Below are positions 9,870 through 19,481 of a stretch of DNA of 64,000 bases, in pieces. This DNA comes from Rhizobium sp. TH135 (GTDB lineage Bacteria; Pseudomonadota; Alphaproteobacteria; Rhizobiales; Rhizobiaceae). The notes beneath the pieces were generated by a model. It was not told where the DNA came from. It saw only the letters and a list, made by a program, of their open reading frames with translations, and ran no database searches. Positions within the stretch are counted from its first letter, which is position 1. Each line of letters opens with the position of its first letter. The position numbers were made by a program, and so were the translations under genes. The DNA lies in NCBI RefSeq assembly GCF_002855515.1, contig NZ_PKRP01000003.1, positions 248,001-312,000 on the forward strand. The letters are read 5' to 3'.

Positions 9870-10079
9870 CTAATCACGCCGAAGGAGCTCGAGAGCTTCC
9901 GCTTCTCTTCCCTTGCCGCGCGCCGCCATTTCCTCGAACAGCCGGTAGGCCTCATGTTGCTTGACCATTTCCGCTGCCATCTCTGATACCAGTCGTTCCG
10001 GAGAGACACCCTTCTCAGCTGCAATCAGATCCACCTTTTTGTGAACCTCTGAAGTCAGCTCAACGGTTAAAGCGTTCAT
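9870..10079 (-). CDS. Putative antitoxin of a PIN-domain toxin-antitoxin pair
   Basis: The 69-aa protein begins with a short strand (MNALTVELTSEVHKKVDLIA) and continues as helices, as in ribbon-helix-helix antitoxins; the C-terminal part is charged. The start at 10079 has GGAGG seven bases upstream. An in-frame TTG at 10085 is less likely. It overlaps the 3' end of the PIN gene by 20 nt. The pair has the less common toxin-first order. Confidence 0.65.
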   Translation of the reverse strand: MNALTVELTSEVHKKVDLIAAEKGVSPERLVSEMAAEMVKQHEAYRLFEEMAARGKGREAEALELLRRD

Positions 10080-10500
10080 CTTCAAGCCTCCGGACAGTTG
10101 CCGCTGGTGTCTCGATCTTGATGTGCGGAAACTTGAGTTCCGCCTTTTCGAAATCTCGGATGTTCGACGTCACGAGTATATGCGCGTTGGCGGAGATTGC
10201 CAATTCGAGCAGGTGATTGTCGGCTTCATCGACGAAATTTGGCCGCCACTTGAAATGCGCGGTGCGCCAGTGGCAGCGAGAAACAAAGATCTCCAGCAGC
10301 GCCAGCCGTTCGTTGGCGGACATTCGTCCGTTTGCAAAGGGCTCTGTTCTGGAGAGTACGTCACGGTATTCGAGCAGAAGTGGACCGGACAGAAAGGGGA
10401 CGAGACGCCCGTCCAAGCACGCCTCGATAACTTTCGAGGCTGGGCCGCGGCCGATACAAGCGCTGACCAGCACATTTGTATCGGCCACGATCCGGATCAT
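10060..10500 (-). CDS. PIN-domain putative toxin (COG1569 type)
   Basis: The 146-aa PIN-fold protein is probably a VapC-like Mg-dependent RNase. It starts with the strand IRIVADTNVLVSAC carrying the first catalytic Asp. A conserved acidic segment, FVDEADNHLLELAISANA, lies near residue 88, and VTSNIRDF provides a third acidic position. The start ATG lies one base after the alpha/beta-hydrolase stop (TAAgATG), so translation is probably coupled. Substrate is unknown. Confidence 0.75.
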   Translation of the reverse strand: MIRIVADTNVLVSACIGRGPASKVIEACLDGRLVPFLSGPLLLEYRDVLSRTEPFANGRMSANERLALLEIFVSRCHWRTAHFKWRPNFVDEADNHLLELAISANAHILVTSNIRDFEKAELKFPHIKIETPAATVRRLEDERFNR

Positions 10501-10501
10501 C

Positions 10502-11179
10502 TTACCGGATCCGCTTGGCGGCCGGTTCCGGGACCAGTTCGCCTTCGAGGCGACGGTCGAGATAGTCTTCGCATTCGGCCATCAGCGTTTCCACCTGGCC
10601 GTTGAAGAAGTGGTTGGCGCCCGGCACCGTCTTGTGGGTGATCAGGATGCCCTTCTGGGTCTTCAGCTTGTCGACGAGGCCGATGACATCCTTTTCAGGC
10701 GCCACCTTGTCGCTGTCACCGTTGATGATCAGGCCGGAGGACGGGCAGGGAGCGAGGAAGGAGAAGTCGTAGATGTTCGGCTGCGGTGCGATCGACATGA
10801 AGCCTTCGATCTCCGGGCGACGCATCAGGAGCTGCATGCCGATCCACGAGCCGAAGGAGTAGCCGGCGACCCAGCAGCTCTTCGAATCCGGATGCAGGCT
10901 CTGCACCCAGTCGAGGGCAGATGCTGCATCCGACAGCTCGCCGGCGCCATGGTCGAATTCGCCCTGGCTGCGGCCGATGCCGCGGAAGTTGAAGCGAAGC
11001 GTGGTGAAGCCGCGCTTCTGGAACATGTAGAAAAGCTGGTAGACGATCTGGTTGTTCATCGTCCCGCCGAATTGCGGATGCGGATGAAGGATGATCGCGA
11101 TCGGTGCGCTCTTTTCCTTGGAGGGTTGATAACGGCCTTCGAGACGACCCGCGGGGCCGTTGAAAATCACTTCGGGCAT
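10502..11179 (-). CDS. Alpha/beta hydrolase
   Basis: This 225-aa protein resembles the COG2945-type alpha/beta-hydrolases common in rhizobia. It has ILHPHPQFGGTMNN (oxyanion region), LRFNFRGIGRSQGEFDHG, the nucleophile elbow GYSFGS near residue 103, and C-terminal GDSDKV and GANHFF segments that supply Asp and His. The start at 11179 trims 14 non-family residues. It heads an operon with the PIN/antitoxin pair and is divergent from the SUF operon. Confidence 0.85.
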   Translation of the reverse strand: MPEVIFNGPAGRLEGRYQPSKEKSAPIAIILHPHPQFGGTMNNQIVYQLFYMFQKRGFTTLRFNFRGIGRSQGEFDHGAGELSDAASALDWVQSLHPDSKSCWVAGYSFGSWIGMQLLMRRPEIEGFMSIAPQPNIYDFSFLAPCPSSGLIINGDSDKVAPEKDVIGLVDKLKTQKGILITHKTVPGANHFFNGQVETLMAECEDYLDRRLEGELVPEPAAKRIR

Positions 11180-11223
11180 AAGGTTCCGGTCCCTGACATT
11201 TTTGCGGTTCGTCAACACCAAAT

Positions 11224-11285
11224 TAGAAAGCTGACTTGACGGCGTCAGTCAGCTTTTCTAGAACGAAGTTTAGAACCGTTCGAAA
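11224..11285 (+). promoter_or_regulatory. SUF operon control region with ICE-like and IRO-like motifs
   Basis: Upstream of the first SUF gene lies TTTAGAA-CCG-TTCGAAA (11269-11285), one base away from paired TTTAGAA/TTCTAAA arms, as described for the Irr iron control element. TGA-N9-TCA (11237-11251), the form of the RirA IRO box, lies inside a longer inverted repeat, AAAGCTGAC...GTCAGCTTT (about 11227-11256). The region separates divergent genes, so it could control both. Confidence 0.5.
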
Positions 11286-11384
11286 CTGGATGGCGTCGCA
11301 TCCGGGGTGAAGGTGTCATAAGGCAAGCCCGGCGGAAATTTCAAGGAAAATGCACCGCCTGATGCATGGGAGACCGAACTGGGG

Positions 11385-12551
11385 ATGGCTATTGAGCGCA
11401 TCTATCTCGACTGGAACGCTACCGCGCCCCTGATGGCTGCGGCGCGCGACGCCATGCTCGACGCGCTCGCCATGCCCGGCAACCCGTCTTCGGTGCATGC
11501 CGAAGGGCGTGCGGCAAGGGCCGTGATCGAGAAGGCGCGTCGCGCGGTCGCAACGCTTGTTGGCGCGGAAGCCGCGCATGTGACCTTTACCGCAAGCGCG
11601 ACCGAAGCTGCCAATCAGGTTCTGTCGCCGGTTTACCGAATGGGCAAATCGCGTGTCGGCCTTGGACGCCTCTATGTGTCGGCGATCGAGCATCCGGCCG
11701 TGCGGGCTGGCGGGCGATTCCCCAAGGAGCTCGTGACGGAACTTGCCGTGACGCCTGCGGGGCTGATCGATCTTGATGCGCTTACGAGCACACTGGCAGG
11801 CCATGACGCGTCCGAAGGGCTGCCGGTGGTCGCCGTGATGCTGGTCAACAATGAAACGGGGATCATCCAGCCAATCCGCGAGGTCTCCGCCATCGTAAAG
11901 AAGCTTGGCGGATTGCTGGTGGTTGATGCCGTGCAGGCTGCTGGCCGCATCCCGCTGTCGATCGCAGATGTCGGCGCCGACTTCATGATCCTTTCGGCGC
12001 ATAAACTCGGCGGCCCGAAGGGCGTCGGCGCGCTGGTGTCGAAGGGCGAGACTTTCATGCCGGAGCCGCTCGTGCGCGGTGGCGGTCAGGAAAAGGGGCA
12101 TCGGGCCGGTACCGAAAACCTCCCGGCGATCGCGGGCTTTGGTGCGGCGGCAGAGCGGATGTCGGCAGATCTGTTGAACCGGAATGCCGGGATTGCTGCA
12201 CTGCGCGACCGTGCGGAGGCGGGGATGCTCTCAACTGCGCCAGAAACCGTGATTTACGGCCGCAGCGAGGCGCGGGTCGGCAATACGAGTTTCTTCCATC
12301 TGCCGGGGCTGAAGGCGGAAACCGGGCAGATCGCCTTCGATCTCGAAGGCCTCGCACTGTCGGCGGGAGCCGCCTGCTCGTCGGGCAAGGTCGGCGCGAG
12401 CCATGTGCTGACCGCCATGGGCGAGGATGCCGCGACCGGGGCTCTGCGCCTGTCGATTGGCCCTGATACGACGGAGAGCGACATCGATCGCTTTCTGGGC
12501 GCCTTTGTGAAGATTGCTGCCCGCCGCAAACCGGCGGGGCAGGCCGCGTAA
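11385..12551 (+). CDS. Cysteine desulfurase, NifS/IscS-like (SufS2)
   Basis: The 388-aa PLP enzyme releases sulfur from cysteine for Fe-S assembly. Visible features are YLDWNATAP at the N-terminus, the PLP lysine in LSAHKLGGPKG near residue 207, RGGGQEKGHRAGTENL, and the catalytic cysteine loop AGAACSSGKVGASHVL near residue 330. It opens the SUF operon, 141 nt before sufB. A second desulfurase (SufS) sits at the end, the arrangement called sufS2BCDS1 in rhizobia. Confidence 0.93.
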   Translation: MAIERIYLDWNATAPLMAAARDAMLDALAMPGNPSSVHAEGRAARAVIEKARRAVATLVGAEAAHVTFTASATEAANQVLSPVYRMGKSRVGLGRLYVSAIEHPAVRAGGRFPKELVTELAVTPAGLIDLDALTSTLAGHDASEGLPVVAVMLVNNETGIIQPIREVSAIVKKLGGLLVVDAVQAAGRIPLSIADVGADFMILSAHKLGGPKGVGALVSKGETFMPEPLVRGGGQEKGHRAGTENLPAIAGFGAAAERMSADLLNRNAGIAALRDRAEAGMLSTAPETVIYGRSEARVGNTSFFHLPGLKAETGQIAFDLEGLALSAGAACSSGKVGASHVLTAMGEDAATGALRLSIGPDTTESDIDRFLGAFVKIAARRKPAGQAA

Positions 12552-12692
12552 AGCGGCGAAAAACCGGGCCAAACATCGTTTTTCCCTTGCCAAGAGGGGT
12601 GAAATGATGGCTCGGGAACCTTAAGTATGGCGGGTCACCGCCCAACGTTAACAAGCTGCCGGAATTTGGCCCGGCAAGATTGGAGAACGACC

Positions 12693-14162
12693 ATGGCTGC
12701 TGTGCAGGAAACGATCGATCAGGTCCGCCTCATCGATGTGGATCAGTACAAGTATGGTTTTGAAACTACTATCGAAGTCGACAAGGCCCCGAAGGGTCTG
12801 TCGGAAGACATCGTCCGCTTCATTTCGGCAAAGAAGAACGAGCCGGAATGGATGCTCGAATGGCGCCTCGACGCCTATCGTCGCTGGCTGACGATGGTCG
12901 AGCCCACCTGGGCGCGTGTCGACTATCCCAAGATCGACTTCAACGACATCTACTATTATGCGGCGCCAAAGACGGCTGCCGGCCCGAAGTCGCTCGACGA
13001 AGTCGATCCCGAACTCCTGAAGGTCTATGAGAAGCTCGGCATTCCGCTGAAAGAGCAGGAAATGCTGGCCGGCGTCCAGACCTCGAAGATCGCCGTTGAC
13101 GCCGTCTTCGATTCGGTTTCGGTCGTGACGACCTTCAAGGAAGAGCTGATGAAGGCCGGCGTGATCTTCATGTCGATCTCGGAAGCGATCCGTGAGTATC
13201 CGGATCTGGTGAAGAAGTATCTCGGCTCGGTCGTACCCATCACCGACAACTATTATGCGACGCTGAACTGCGCCGTCTTCACCGACGGCTCCTTCGTCTA
13301 CATTCCGAAGGGCGTTCGCTGCCCGATGGAGCTGTCGACCTATTTCCGCATCAACGAGAAGAACACCGGCCAGTTCGAGCGCACGCTGATCGTCGCCGAA
13401 GAAGGCGCCTACGTTTCCTATCTCGAAGGCTGCACGGCACCCCAGCGCGACGAAAACCAGCTGCACGCAGCCGTGGTCGAACTCGTTGCCATGGATGATG
13501 CCGAGATCAAGTATTCTACGGTTCAGAACTGGTATCCCGGCGACAAGGACGGCAAGGGCGGCATCTACAACTTCGTCACCAAGCGCGGCGATTGCCGTGG
13601 CGACCGTTCGAAGATCTCGTGGACCCAGGTCGAGACCGGTTCGGCGATCACCTGGAAATACCCGTCCTGCATCCTGCGCGGCGACGACAGCCAGGGCGAG
13701 TTCTACTCGATCGCCGTCTCCAATGGCCACCAGCAGGTCGACAGCGGCACCAAGATGATCCATCTCGGCAAGAACACCAAGAGCCGCATCATCTCCAAGG
13801 GCATCTCGGCCGGCGTGTCGCAGAACACCTATCGCGGCCAGGTTTCCATGCACCGCAAGGCGGAAAACGCCCGCAACTTCACCAATTGCGATTCGCTCCT
13901 GATCGGTGACACCTGCGGCGCGCATACGGTGCCTTACATCGAGGTGAAGAACTCGACGGCCAAGGTGGAGCACGAGGCAACGACCTCGAAGATCTCCGAG
14001 GACCAGAAGTTCTACGCCATGCAGCGCGGCATCCCGGAAGAAGAGGCGATTGCGCTCATCGTCAACGGCTTCGTCCGCGACGTCATCCAGCAGCTGCCGA
14101 TGGAATTTGCGGTTGAGGCGCAGAAGCTGATCAACATCTCGCTTGAGGGGTCGGTCGGCTAA
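12693..14162 (+). CDS. sufB: Fe-S cluster assembly scaffold protein SufB
   Basis: The 489-aa SufB is the scaffold core of the SufBC2D complex. It contains the long beta-helix region with [31 protein letters not shown] and [21 protein letters not shown], whose cysteine belongs to the C-terminal core, followed by [22 protein letters not shown]. The start at 12693 has GGAG upstream and removes a spurious 22-residue extension. It is followed by sufC after 69 nt. Confidence 0.97.
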   Translation: MAAVQETIDQVRLIDVDQYKYGFETTIEVDKAPKGLSEDIVRFISAKKNEPEWMLEWRLDAYRRWLTMVEPTWARVDYPKIDFNDIYYYAAPKTAAGPKSLDEVDPELLKVYEKLGIPLKEQEMLAGVQTSKIAVDAVFDSVSVVTTFKEELMKAGVIFMSISEAIREYPDLVKKYLGSVVPITDNYYATLNCAVFTDGSFVYIPKGVRCPMELSTYFRINEKNTGQFERTLIVAEEGAYVSYLEGCTAPQRDENQLHAAVVELVAMDDAEIKYSTVQNWYPGDKDGKGGIYNFVTKRGDCRGDRSKISWTQVETGSAITWKYPSCILRGDDSQGEFYSIAVSNGHQQVDSGTKMIHLGKNTKSRIISKGISAGVSQNTYRGQVSMHRKAENARNFTNCDSLLIGDTCGAHTVPYIEVKNSTAKVEHEATTSKISEDQKFYAMQRGIPEEEAIALIVNGFVRDVIQQLPMEFAVEAQKLINISLEGSVG

Positions 14163-14231
14163 GGTCGACCGACCACCTACTCATTTCTCTGCGCTTGGCG
14201 CGTGACCCCATTCGTCCGAAAGGATTTTTCT

Positions 14232-14987
14232 ATGCTTGAAATTCGCAATCTCCATGCCCGTATCGCCGAAGACGGCACCGAAATCATCAAGGGCCTGAAC
14301 CTGACCGTGAAGGCCGGCGAAGTCGCGGCCATCATGGGCCCGAACGGCTCCGGCAAGTCGACGCTGTCCTACATCCTGTCGGGTCGCGAAGACTACGAAG
14401 TCACCGAAGGCGACATTCTCTACAACGGCGAGAGCATTCTTGAACTCGACCCGGCCGAGCGCGCTGCCAAGGGCATCTTCCTTGCCTTCCAGTACCCGGT
14501 CGAAATCCCGGGCGTGGCCACCATGCAGTTCCTGAAGGTTGCCATGAACTCGCAGCGCAAGGCACGCGGCGAAGCCGAACTGACGACGCCGGATTTTATC
14601 CGCCGCGTCAAGGAAGCCTCGGCTGAACTGAAGATCAACCCTGACATGCTGAAGCGTCCGCTGAACGTCGGCTTCTCCGGCGGTGAGAAGAAGCGCGCCG
14701 AAATCCTGCAGATGGCGCTGCTCGAGCCGAAGCTCTGCATTCTCGACGAAACCGATTCTGGCCTCGACATCGATGCGCTGAAGATCGTCGCTGACGGCGT
14801 GAATGCCCTGAAGCGTCCGGACCGTGCGACCGTCGTCATCACCCACTACCAGCGCCTGCTCGACTACATCGTGCCGGATAGCGTGCACGTCCTCTACAAG
14901 GGCCAGATCATCAAGTCGGGTGACAAGAGCCTGGCGCTGGAACTCGAAGCCAACGGCTATGCCGACATCACCGGTCAGGCCGCCTAA
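14232..14987 (+). CDS. sufC: Fe-S cluster assembly ATPase SufC
   Basis: This 251-aa ABC-type ATPase drives conformational change of SufBC2D. Walker A is GPNGSGKST near residue 37, the ABC signature region is FSGGEKKRAEILQM, and Walker B is LCILDETDSGLDID. The conserved H-loop is VITHYQRLLDYI. The start at 14232 has AAGGA upstream. It lies between sufB and sufD. Confidence 0.97.
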   Translation: MLEIRNLHARIAEDGTEIIKGLNLTVKAGEVAAIMGPNGSGKSTLSYILSGREDYEVTEGDILYNGESILELDPAERAAKGIFLAFQYPVEIPGVATMQFLKVAMNSQRKARGEAELTTPDFIRRVKEASAELKINPDMLKRPLNVGFSGGEKKRAEILQMALLEPKLCILDETDSGLDIDALKIVADGVNALKRPDRATVVITHYQRLLDYIVPDSVHVLYKGQIIKSGDKSLALELEANGYADITGQAA

Positions 14988-15017
14988 GGGCTCTCAAGTT
15001 TTAAAGGAGTTGCAACG

Positions 15018-16295
15018 ATGACATTGCAAGCGGCCAACCGGCTCACTGTAGCCGAGACCCAGCTCATCGACGCTTATACCAACCAGATCGGCAGCCTTCC
15101 GGGCGATGGCGCCGTGCTTCTGAAGCGCGACGGCCTGTTCGACGCGCTGAAGCGCCAGGGTCTGCCGACGCGCCGCGTCGAGACCTTCCACTACACGGAC
15201 CTCAAGGCGCTTCTGCGCGCACTCCCGGCCGAAGAGCCGCAGGCGGTTGCCCAGGCGATCAACCCGCTCGTGGCCGGCGCCCATGTGCTGAACGTGTTGC
15301 AGGGTGTTGCCCAGAGGCCGGCAGCGCTGCCGGACGGAGTGAGCATTTCGCTCTATCGCGACGCGCTTTCCGATGGTGCAGCAGCAGAGGGCCTGACCGC
15401 CTTCAACGCCGACGACACGATCGGCCGCCTCAACGGCGCCTTTGTGCGTGACGGCTTCACGCTCGACGTGGCCGACGAGGCCGAGATCGAAGCGCCGATC
15501 GAGCTGCAGTCGGTGCATGCCGCCGGCCAGCTGCACCTGCGTTTCCCGGCGACGTTCGGCAAGGGTTCCAAGGCAACCGTCATCGAGCGCCATGTCGGCC
15601 AGAGCGGCTCGGCAGCACTCGCCTCGGTCGTCGCCGATTTGAAGCTCGGCGAAGGCGCCGAGATCACCTGGATCATCCTGCAGGGCGAAGGCGATGCCGA
15701 CACCCATCTCGGCCAAATCCGCGCCGAGCTTGGCACTGACGCCAAGTTCCGCCTCTTCATTGTCAATGCCGGCGGCAAGCTGGTGCGCCAGGAAGTGCAT
15801 GTGAAGACGGTAGGCGAAGGCTGCGATTTCATGATGCGCGCGGTCAACCTGCTCGGCGGTGACACCCATACAGACGTCACCATGACGCTCGGCCATGATG
15901 TCCCGAACACCACCTCGACGGAAATCATCCGCAACGTGTTGTTCGACCGCGCCAATGGTGTGTTCCAGGGCATGATCCGGGTCGCCCCGGATGCCCAGAA
16001 AACCGATGCGCGCATGGCCTGCAACACGCTGCTAATGTCCGACGACGCTGAGTTTTCGGTCAAGCCCGAGCTCGAAATCTTCGCCGACGACGTCCAGTGC
16101 GCCCATGGCGCGACGGTTGCCGACATCCACAAGAGTCATCTCTATTACCTGATGTCGCGCGGCATTCCGGAAAAGAAGGCCCGCGCTCTGCTGATCAACG
16201 GCTTCGTTGCCGAAATCGTCGAGGAGCTCGAAAACGAGCCGCTCGTCGAGGCCCTGGAAGAGATCATCACCGACTGGCTGGAGCATCATGGCTGA
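15018..16295 (+). CDS. sufD: Fe-S cluster assembly protein SufD
   Basis: The 425-aa SufD partners SufB in the SufBC2D scaffold and is involved in iron acquisition. The N-terminal helical region carries the family motif LPTRRVETFHYTDLK. The beta-helix core follows and ends with CAHGATVADIHKSHLYYLMSRGI, including the histidine implicated at the SufB interface. AAGGAG lies just upstream of the start. It overlaps sufS by eight bases. Confidence 0.96.
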   Translation: MTLQAANRLTVAETQLIDAYTNQIGSLPGDGAVLLKRDGLFDALKRQGLPTRRVETFHYTDLKALLRALPAEEPQAVAQAINPLVAGAHVLNVLQGVAQRPAALPDGVSISLYRDALSDGAAAEGLTAFNADDTIGRLNGAFVRDGFTLDVADEAEIEAPIELQSVHAAGQLHLRFPATFGKGSKATVIERHVGQSGSAALASVVADLKLGEGAEITWIILQGEGDADTHLGQIRAELGTDAKFRLFIVNAGGKLVRQEVHVKTVGEGCDFMMRAVNLLGGDTHTDVTMTLGHDVPNTTSTEIIRNVLFDRANGVFQGMIRVAPDAQKTDARMACNTLLMSDDAEFSVKPELEIFADDVQCAHGATVADIHKSHLYYLMSRGIPEKKARALLINGFVAEIVEELENEPLVEALEEIITDWLEHHG

Positions 16296-17532
16296 CACGA
16301 TCGCGGTAAAGACAGGATATGACGTCGAAGCCGTTAGGCGGGATTTCCCGATCCTGTCGCGCGAGGTCTATGGCAAACCGCTGGTCTATCTCGACAATGC
16401 GGCGTCCTCGCAGAAGCCGCAAAGCGTGATTGATGCAGTTTCGCATGCCTATTCCCACGAATATGCCAATGTGCATCGTGGTTTGCATTTCCTGTCCAAT
16501 GCCGCGACGGACGCCTACGAGGCGGCGCGCGAAAAGGTGCGGCGTTTTCTTAATGCCCCCTCGATCGGCGAGGTGATCTTCACAAAGTCCTCGACCGAGG
16601 CGATCAACACGGTCGCCTATGGCTGGGGCATGAAGCATATCGGCGAGGGCGACGAGATCGTGCTCTCGATCATGGAGCACCACTCGAATATCGTGCCCTG
16701 GCATTTCCTCAGGGAACGCAAGGGTGCCAAGCTCGTCTGGGCGCCGGTGACCGATGACGGCGCCTTCGACATGGAAGCCTTTGTCGGCTGCCTGACCGAG
16801 CGCACCAAGCTGATCGCAATCACCCATATGTCGAACGCGCTTGGCACGGTCGTCCCGATCAAGGAAGTCTGCCGGATCGCGCATGAGCGCGGCATCGCCG
16901 TCATGGTCGATGGCTCTCAAGGGGCAGTCCACATGCCCGTGGATGTCCAGGATCTCGGCTGCGACTGGTATGCGGTGACCGGCCACAAGCTCTACGGTCC
17001 CTCGGGCATCGGCGTGCTCTGGGGCAAGATGGACCGGCTTCGCGACATGGACCCCTTCATGGGCGGCGGTGAGATGATCATTGAGGTCGCCGAAGACCGC
17101 GTCACCTATAACGAGCCGCCGCATCGTTTCGAGGCCGGCACGCCGCCGATCGTTCAGGCGATCGGTCTTGGCTATGCGCTCGATTACATGGAAAGCCTCG
17201 GGCGCCCGGCGATTGCCGCCCACGAGGAAAGCCTGCGAGCCTATGCGCATGAGCGTCTCTCGGCGATCAATTCGCTGCGCATCATCGGCAATGCGCCGGG
17301 TAAGGGGGCGATCTTCTCCTTCGAGCTCGCCGGCATCCACGCCCATGATGTCTCCACCATGATCGACCGTCGCGGCGTTGCCGTTCGCGCCGGAACCCAT
17401 TGTGCCCAGCCACTGCTCGCCCGCTTCGGCGTGACTTCCACTTGCCGGGCGTCGTTCGGTCTCTATAACACAAGGGAAGAAGTCGATGCGCTGGCGGACG
17501 CGCTGGATTACGCCCGCAGCTTCTTCGCCTGA
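16288..17532 (+). CDS. sufS: Cysteine desulfurase SufS (class II)
   Basis: The 414-aa class II desulfurase passes sulfur to the SUF scaffold. It has YLDNAASSQKPQSVID, the PLP-binding lysine in TGHKLYGPSGIGVLWG near residue 233, and the catalytic cysteine in RAGTHCAQPLLARFG near residue 371. The start at 16288 overlaps the sufD stop (ATGGCTGA). No sufE is visible in the window. Confidence 0.96.
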   Translation: MADTIAVKTGYDVEAVRRDFPILSREVYGKPLVYLDNAASSQKPQSVIDAVSHAYSHEYANVHRGLHFLSNAATDAYEAAREKVRRFLNAPSIGEVIFTKSSTEAINTVAYGWGMKHIGEGDEIVLSIMEHHSNIVPWHFLRERKGAKLVWAPVTDDGAFDMEAFVGCLTERTKLIAITHMSNALGTVVPIKEVCRIAHERGIAVMVDGSQGAVHMPVDVQDLGCDWYAVTGHKLYGPSGIGVLWGKMDRLRDMDPFMGGGEMIIEVAEDRVTYNEPPHRFEAGTPPIVQAIGLGYALDYMESLGRPAIAAHEESLRAYAHERLSAINSLRIIGNAPGKGAIFSFELAGIHAHDVSTMIDRRGVAVRAGTHCAQPLLARFGVTSTCRASFGLYNTREEVDALADALDYARSFFA

Positions 17533-17544
17533 GGAATGAACACC

Positions 17545-17919
17545 ATGAGTGACACCGAAACCAAGCCCGATGTCCGTGACGGCATCATCCACACAGCGAT
17601 CCCGGCGGACGAAGTCGCCCGCCTGTCGGACGATATCATCGCCGCGCTGAAGACGGTCTACGATCCGGAAATTCCCTCCGACATCTTCGAACTCGGCCTG
17701 ATCTACAAGATCGACATCGAGGACGACCGCACGGTCAAGATCGTCATGACGCTGACGGCCCCCGGTTGCCCGGTTGCCGGCGAAATGCCGGGCTGGGTCG
17801 AGAATGCCGTGGGTTCCGTCGAAGGCGTGTCGGGCGTCGAAGTGGAGATGAGCTTCGATCCACCATGGACACCGGACCGCATGTCCGAAGAGGCGCAGGT
17901 CGCCGTTGGCTGGTATTGA
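17545..17919 (+). CDS. sufT: SUF system DUF59/MIP18-family protein SufT
   Basis: This 124-aa protein carries the DUF59 (MIP18/PaaD-like) domain: ALKTVYDPEIPSDIFELGLIYKIDI, then MTLTAPGCPVAGEMPGWVENAV with the conserved cysteine. SufT-type proteins help Fe-S maturation. The start at 17545 is preferred because GAGGA lies nine bases upstream, whereas the ATG at 17536 abuts it. It is the last gene of the plus-strand block before a strong terminator; sufA lies beyond the rut insertion. Confidence 0.92.
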   Translation: MSDTETKPDVRDGIIHTAIPADEVARLSDDIIAALKTVYDPEIPSDIFELGLIYKIDIEDDRTVKIVMTLTAPGCPVAGEMPGWVENAVGSVEGVSGVEVEMSFDPPWTPDRMSEEAQVAVGWY

Positions 17920-17936
17920 GAGAATTAGGCAATTAA

Positions 17937-17970
17937 CAAAACGGCCCGCATCACGCGGGCCGTTTTGCTT
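17937..17970. terminator. Bidirectional terminator between sufT and rutF
   Basis: A perfect 13-base stem (CAAAACGGCCCGC with GCGGGCCGTTTTG) has a five-base loop and is followed by CTTTT. It serves sufT and the convergent rut operon. Confidence 0.9.
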
Positions 17971-17984
17971 TTAGGCAAAGCTGT

Positions 17985-18512
17985 TCAGACTGTGCGATAG
18001 GCCCGGTCGAAATAGACGAGCGCCTGGCCGTCCTCGCGGGTGGTGACGTCGAGCACTTCGCAGAATAAGACGTCATGCGTGCTGCCGTCGTGCACTTCCG
18101 TGATCCGGCATTCGAAGGAGACGAGGGCATCTGCGAGGCGCGGCGTGCCGGTGTCTGTGGTCTGCCAGCTGGCTGCGGCGAAGCGCTCGTCGACCGGCGT
18201 CTTTCCACCAAAGAGCCGGCTGACCGGTTCATGCTCGGCGGCGAGAACGTTGACCGAAACGAGGCCGTTGGCGCTGACAGCAGGATAGGCTGAACTGCCC
18301 TTGTTGAGGCAGACAAGCAGCGTCGGCGGATTGTCCGAGACGCTGGTGACGGCGGTTGCTGCAAAGCCCGCACGTCCGGCTGGGCCATCGGTGGTGACGA
18401 TGGTCACGGCTGCGGCGAGGCGGGCCATGCCATTGCGATAGGCCGCACTCTTTTCCGGCGAGACGCTGTCCGGTGCAGAGGCAACGGGGGCGATGGTCTT
18501 GGTGGCCAGCAT
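17985..18512 (-). CDS. rutF: Flavin reductase RutF
   Basis: The 175-aa protein of the flavin_reduct (HpaC-like) family supplies FMNH2 to RutA. Features are [21 protein letters not shown] near residue 50, [19 protein letters not shown], and the C-terminal [12 protein letters not shown]. The start at 18512 follows the rutD stop by 11 nt. It is the distal gene of a minus-strand rutABCDF operon. Confidence 0.93.
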   Translation of the reverse strand: MLATKTIAPVASAPDSVSPEKSAAYRNGMARLAAAVTIVTTDGPAGRAGFAATAVTSVSDNPPTLLVCLNKGSSAYPAVSANGLVSVNVLAAEHEPVSRLFGGKTPVDERFAAASWQTTDTGTPRLADALVSFECRITEVHDGSTHDVLFCEVLDVTTREDGQALVYFDRAYRTV

Positions 18513-18523
18513 GGGCGTTTCCT

Positions 18524-19309
18524 TCAAGCGTGTTCGAGGGTCGACAGGAAGTCGATCACCGCGCTGTTGAATGTTTGCGGATGGGTGACGTTGACGGCGT
18601 GTCCACCGGCGACGGTGAGCACGAGATTTGCGTTCGAGAGGCCGTCTGCGAGCCGCAACGAACGCGAATAGGGGACGAGCAGGTCGTCGCGGGTGGCGAT
18701 GACAAGCGTCGGCGCCTGGATCTCGCCGAGGCGATCGTCGACGTTGAAGGCCCGCAGCGCTGCGATGCGCCGCAGAATGTTGTCGCGACCCTGGAAATGG
18801 GCGAGCGCATGCGCCTCTTCCGCCGCCATCTTCTCGGGGTTTTCCGCCATGTAGATGGCTGGATAGAGAAAGAGCGGCTGCGCCTTGACGAAGGCCTCGA
18901 CACCGGCGTTTTCCAAAAGCGCGATGCGCACGTCGAAGCAACGTCCGGAATGCGGATCCGCCTTGCTCCAAGCATTGATCAGCACGAGGCTCTCGATCAG
19001 TTCCGGCCGGCGCAGCGCCAGATCCAGCCCGATCAGGCCGCCCAGCGCATGCCCCATGAAATGGAAACTCTTGAGCTTCAGCGTCTCGACGATTTCGAGC
19101 ACGTCGTCGGCCATGGCCGCGATGCCGCCGATCTCTGGCACTGCGCCACCCGTCTTGCCACAACCGCGATGGTCATAGGTGATGACGCGGAACCGCTCAG
19201 ACAGGGCAGGGATCTGCGGTGCCCAATAGCCGCCCGAGCCGCCGAGGCCCGATGAGAGCAGGATGGTCGGCGCATCGGGGGAGGTCAGACCGTGGATGTC
19301 GTAATGCAT
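18524..19309 (-). CDS. rutD: Putative carbamate hydrolase RutD
   Basis: This 261-aa alpha/beta-hydrolase-fold protein accelerates carbamate (aminoacrylate) breakdown in the Rut pathway. The nucleophile elbow reads GHALGG, with Ala instead of Ser, which as I recall the RutD family generally has (GHALG). Other matches are [28 protein letters not shown]-like GRCFDVR and [12 protein letters not shown]. The loss of the serine is therefore probably a family trait, not a defect. A RIME-like repeat separates it from rutC. Confidence 0.9.
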   Translation of the reverse strand: MHYDIHGLTSPDAPTILLSSGLGGSGGYWAPQIPALSERFRVITYDHRGCGKTGGAVPEIGGIAAMADDVLEIVETLKLKSFHFMGHALGGLIGLDLALRRPELIESLVLINAWSKADPHSGRCFDVRIALLENAGVEAFVKAQPLFLYPAIYMAENPEKMAAEEAHALAHFQGRDNILRRIAALRAFNVDDRLGEIQAPTLVIATRDDLLVPYSRSLRLADGLSNANLVLTVAGGHAVNVTHPQTFNSAVIDFLSTLEHA

Positions 19310-19329
19310 GCGTTTTTGCTCTGGCTTTG

Positions 19330-19470
19330 CCCCTCACCCTGACCCTCTCCCCGCAGGCGGGGAGAGGGGATGGCCGCCCTTTGTGCAGGGGAAGCCCAGG
19401 TGCAGGCGATTGCGGTCTGGTTTCTTCTCCCCGCTCGCGGGGAGAAGGTGGCGGCAGGGGGATGAGGGGC
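19330..19470. repeat. RIME-like palindromic intergenic repeat
   Basis: Two GC-rich palindromes (CTCTCCCC...GGGGAGAG near 19342-19367 and CTTCTCCCC...GGGGAGAAG near 19423-19447) lie within an outer inverted repeat (CCCCTCACCC... and ...GGGATGAGGGG). This is the layout of Rhizobium-specific intergenic mosaic elements. It sits between rutC and rutD inside the operon. Confidence 0.7.
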
Positions 19471-19481
19471 CGTGCTTTCCC

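Noticed and set aside
18524..19309. RutD lacking its nucleophile serine (GHALGG) as evidence of a broken gene
   Set aside because: As I recall, the E. coli RutD elbow also reads GHALG, so this is a family feature.
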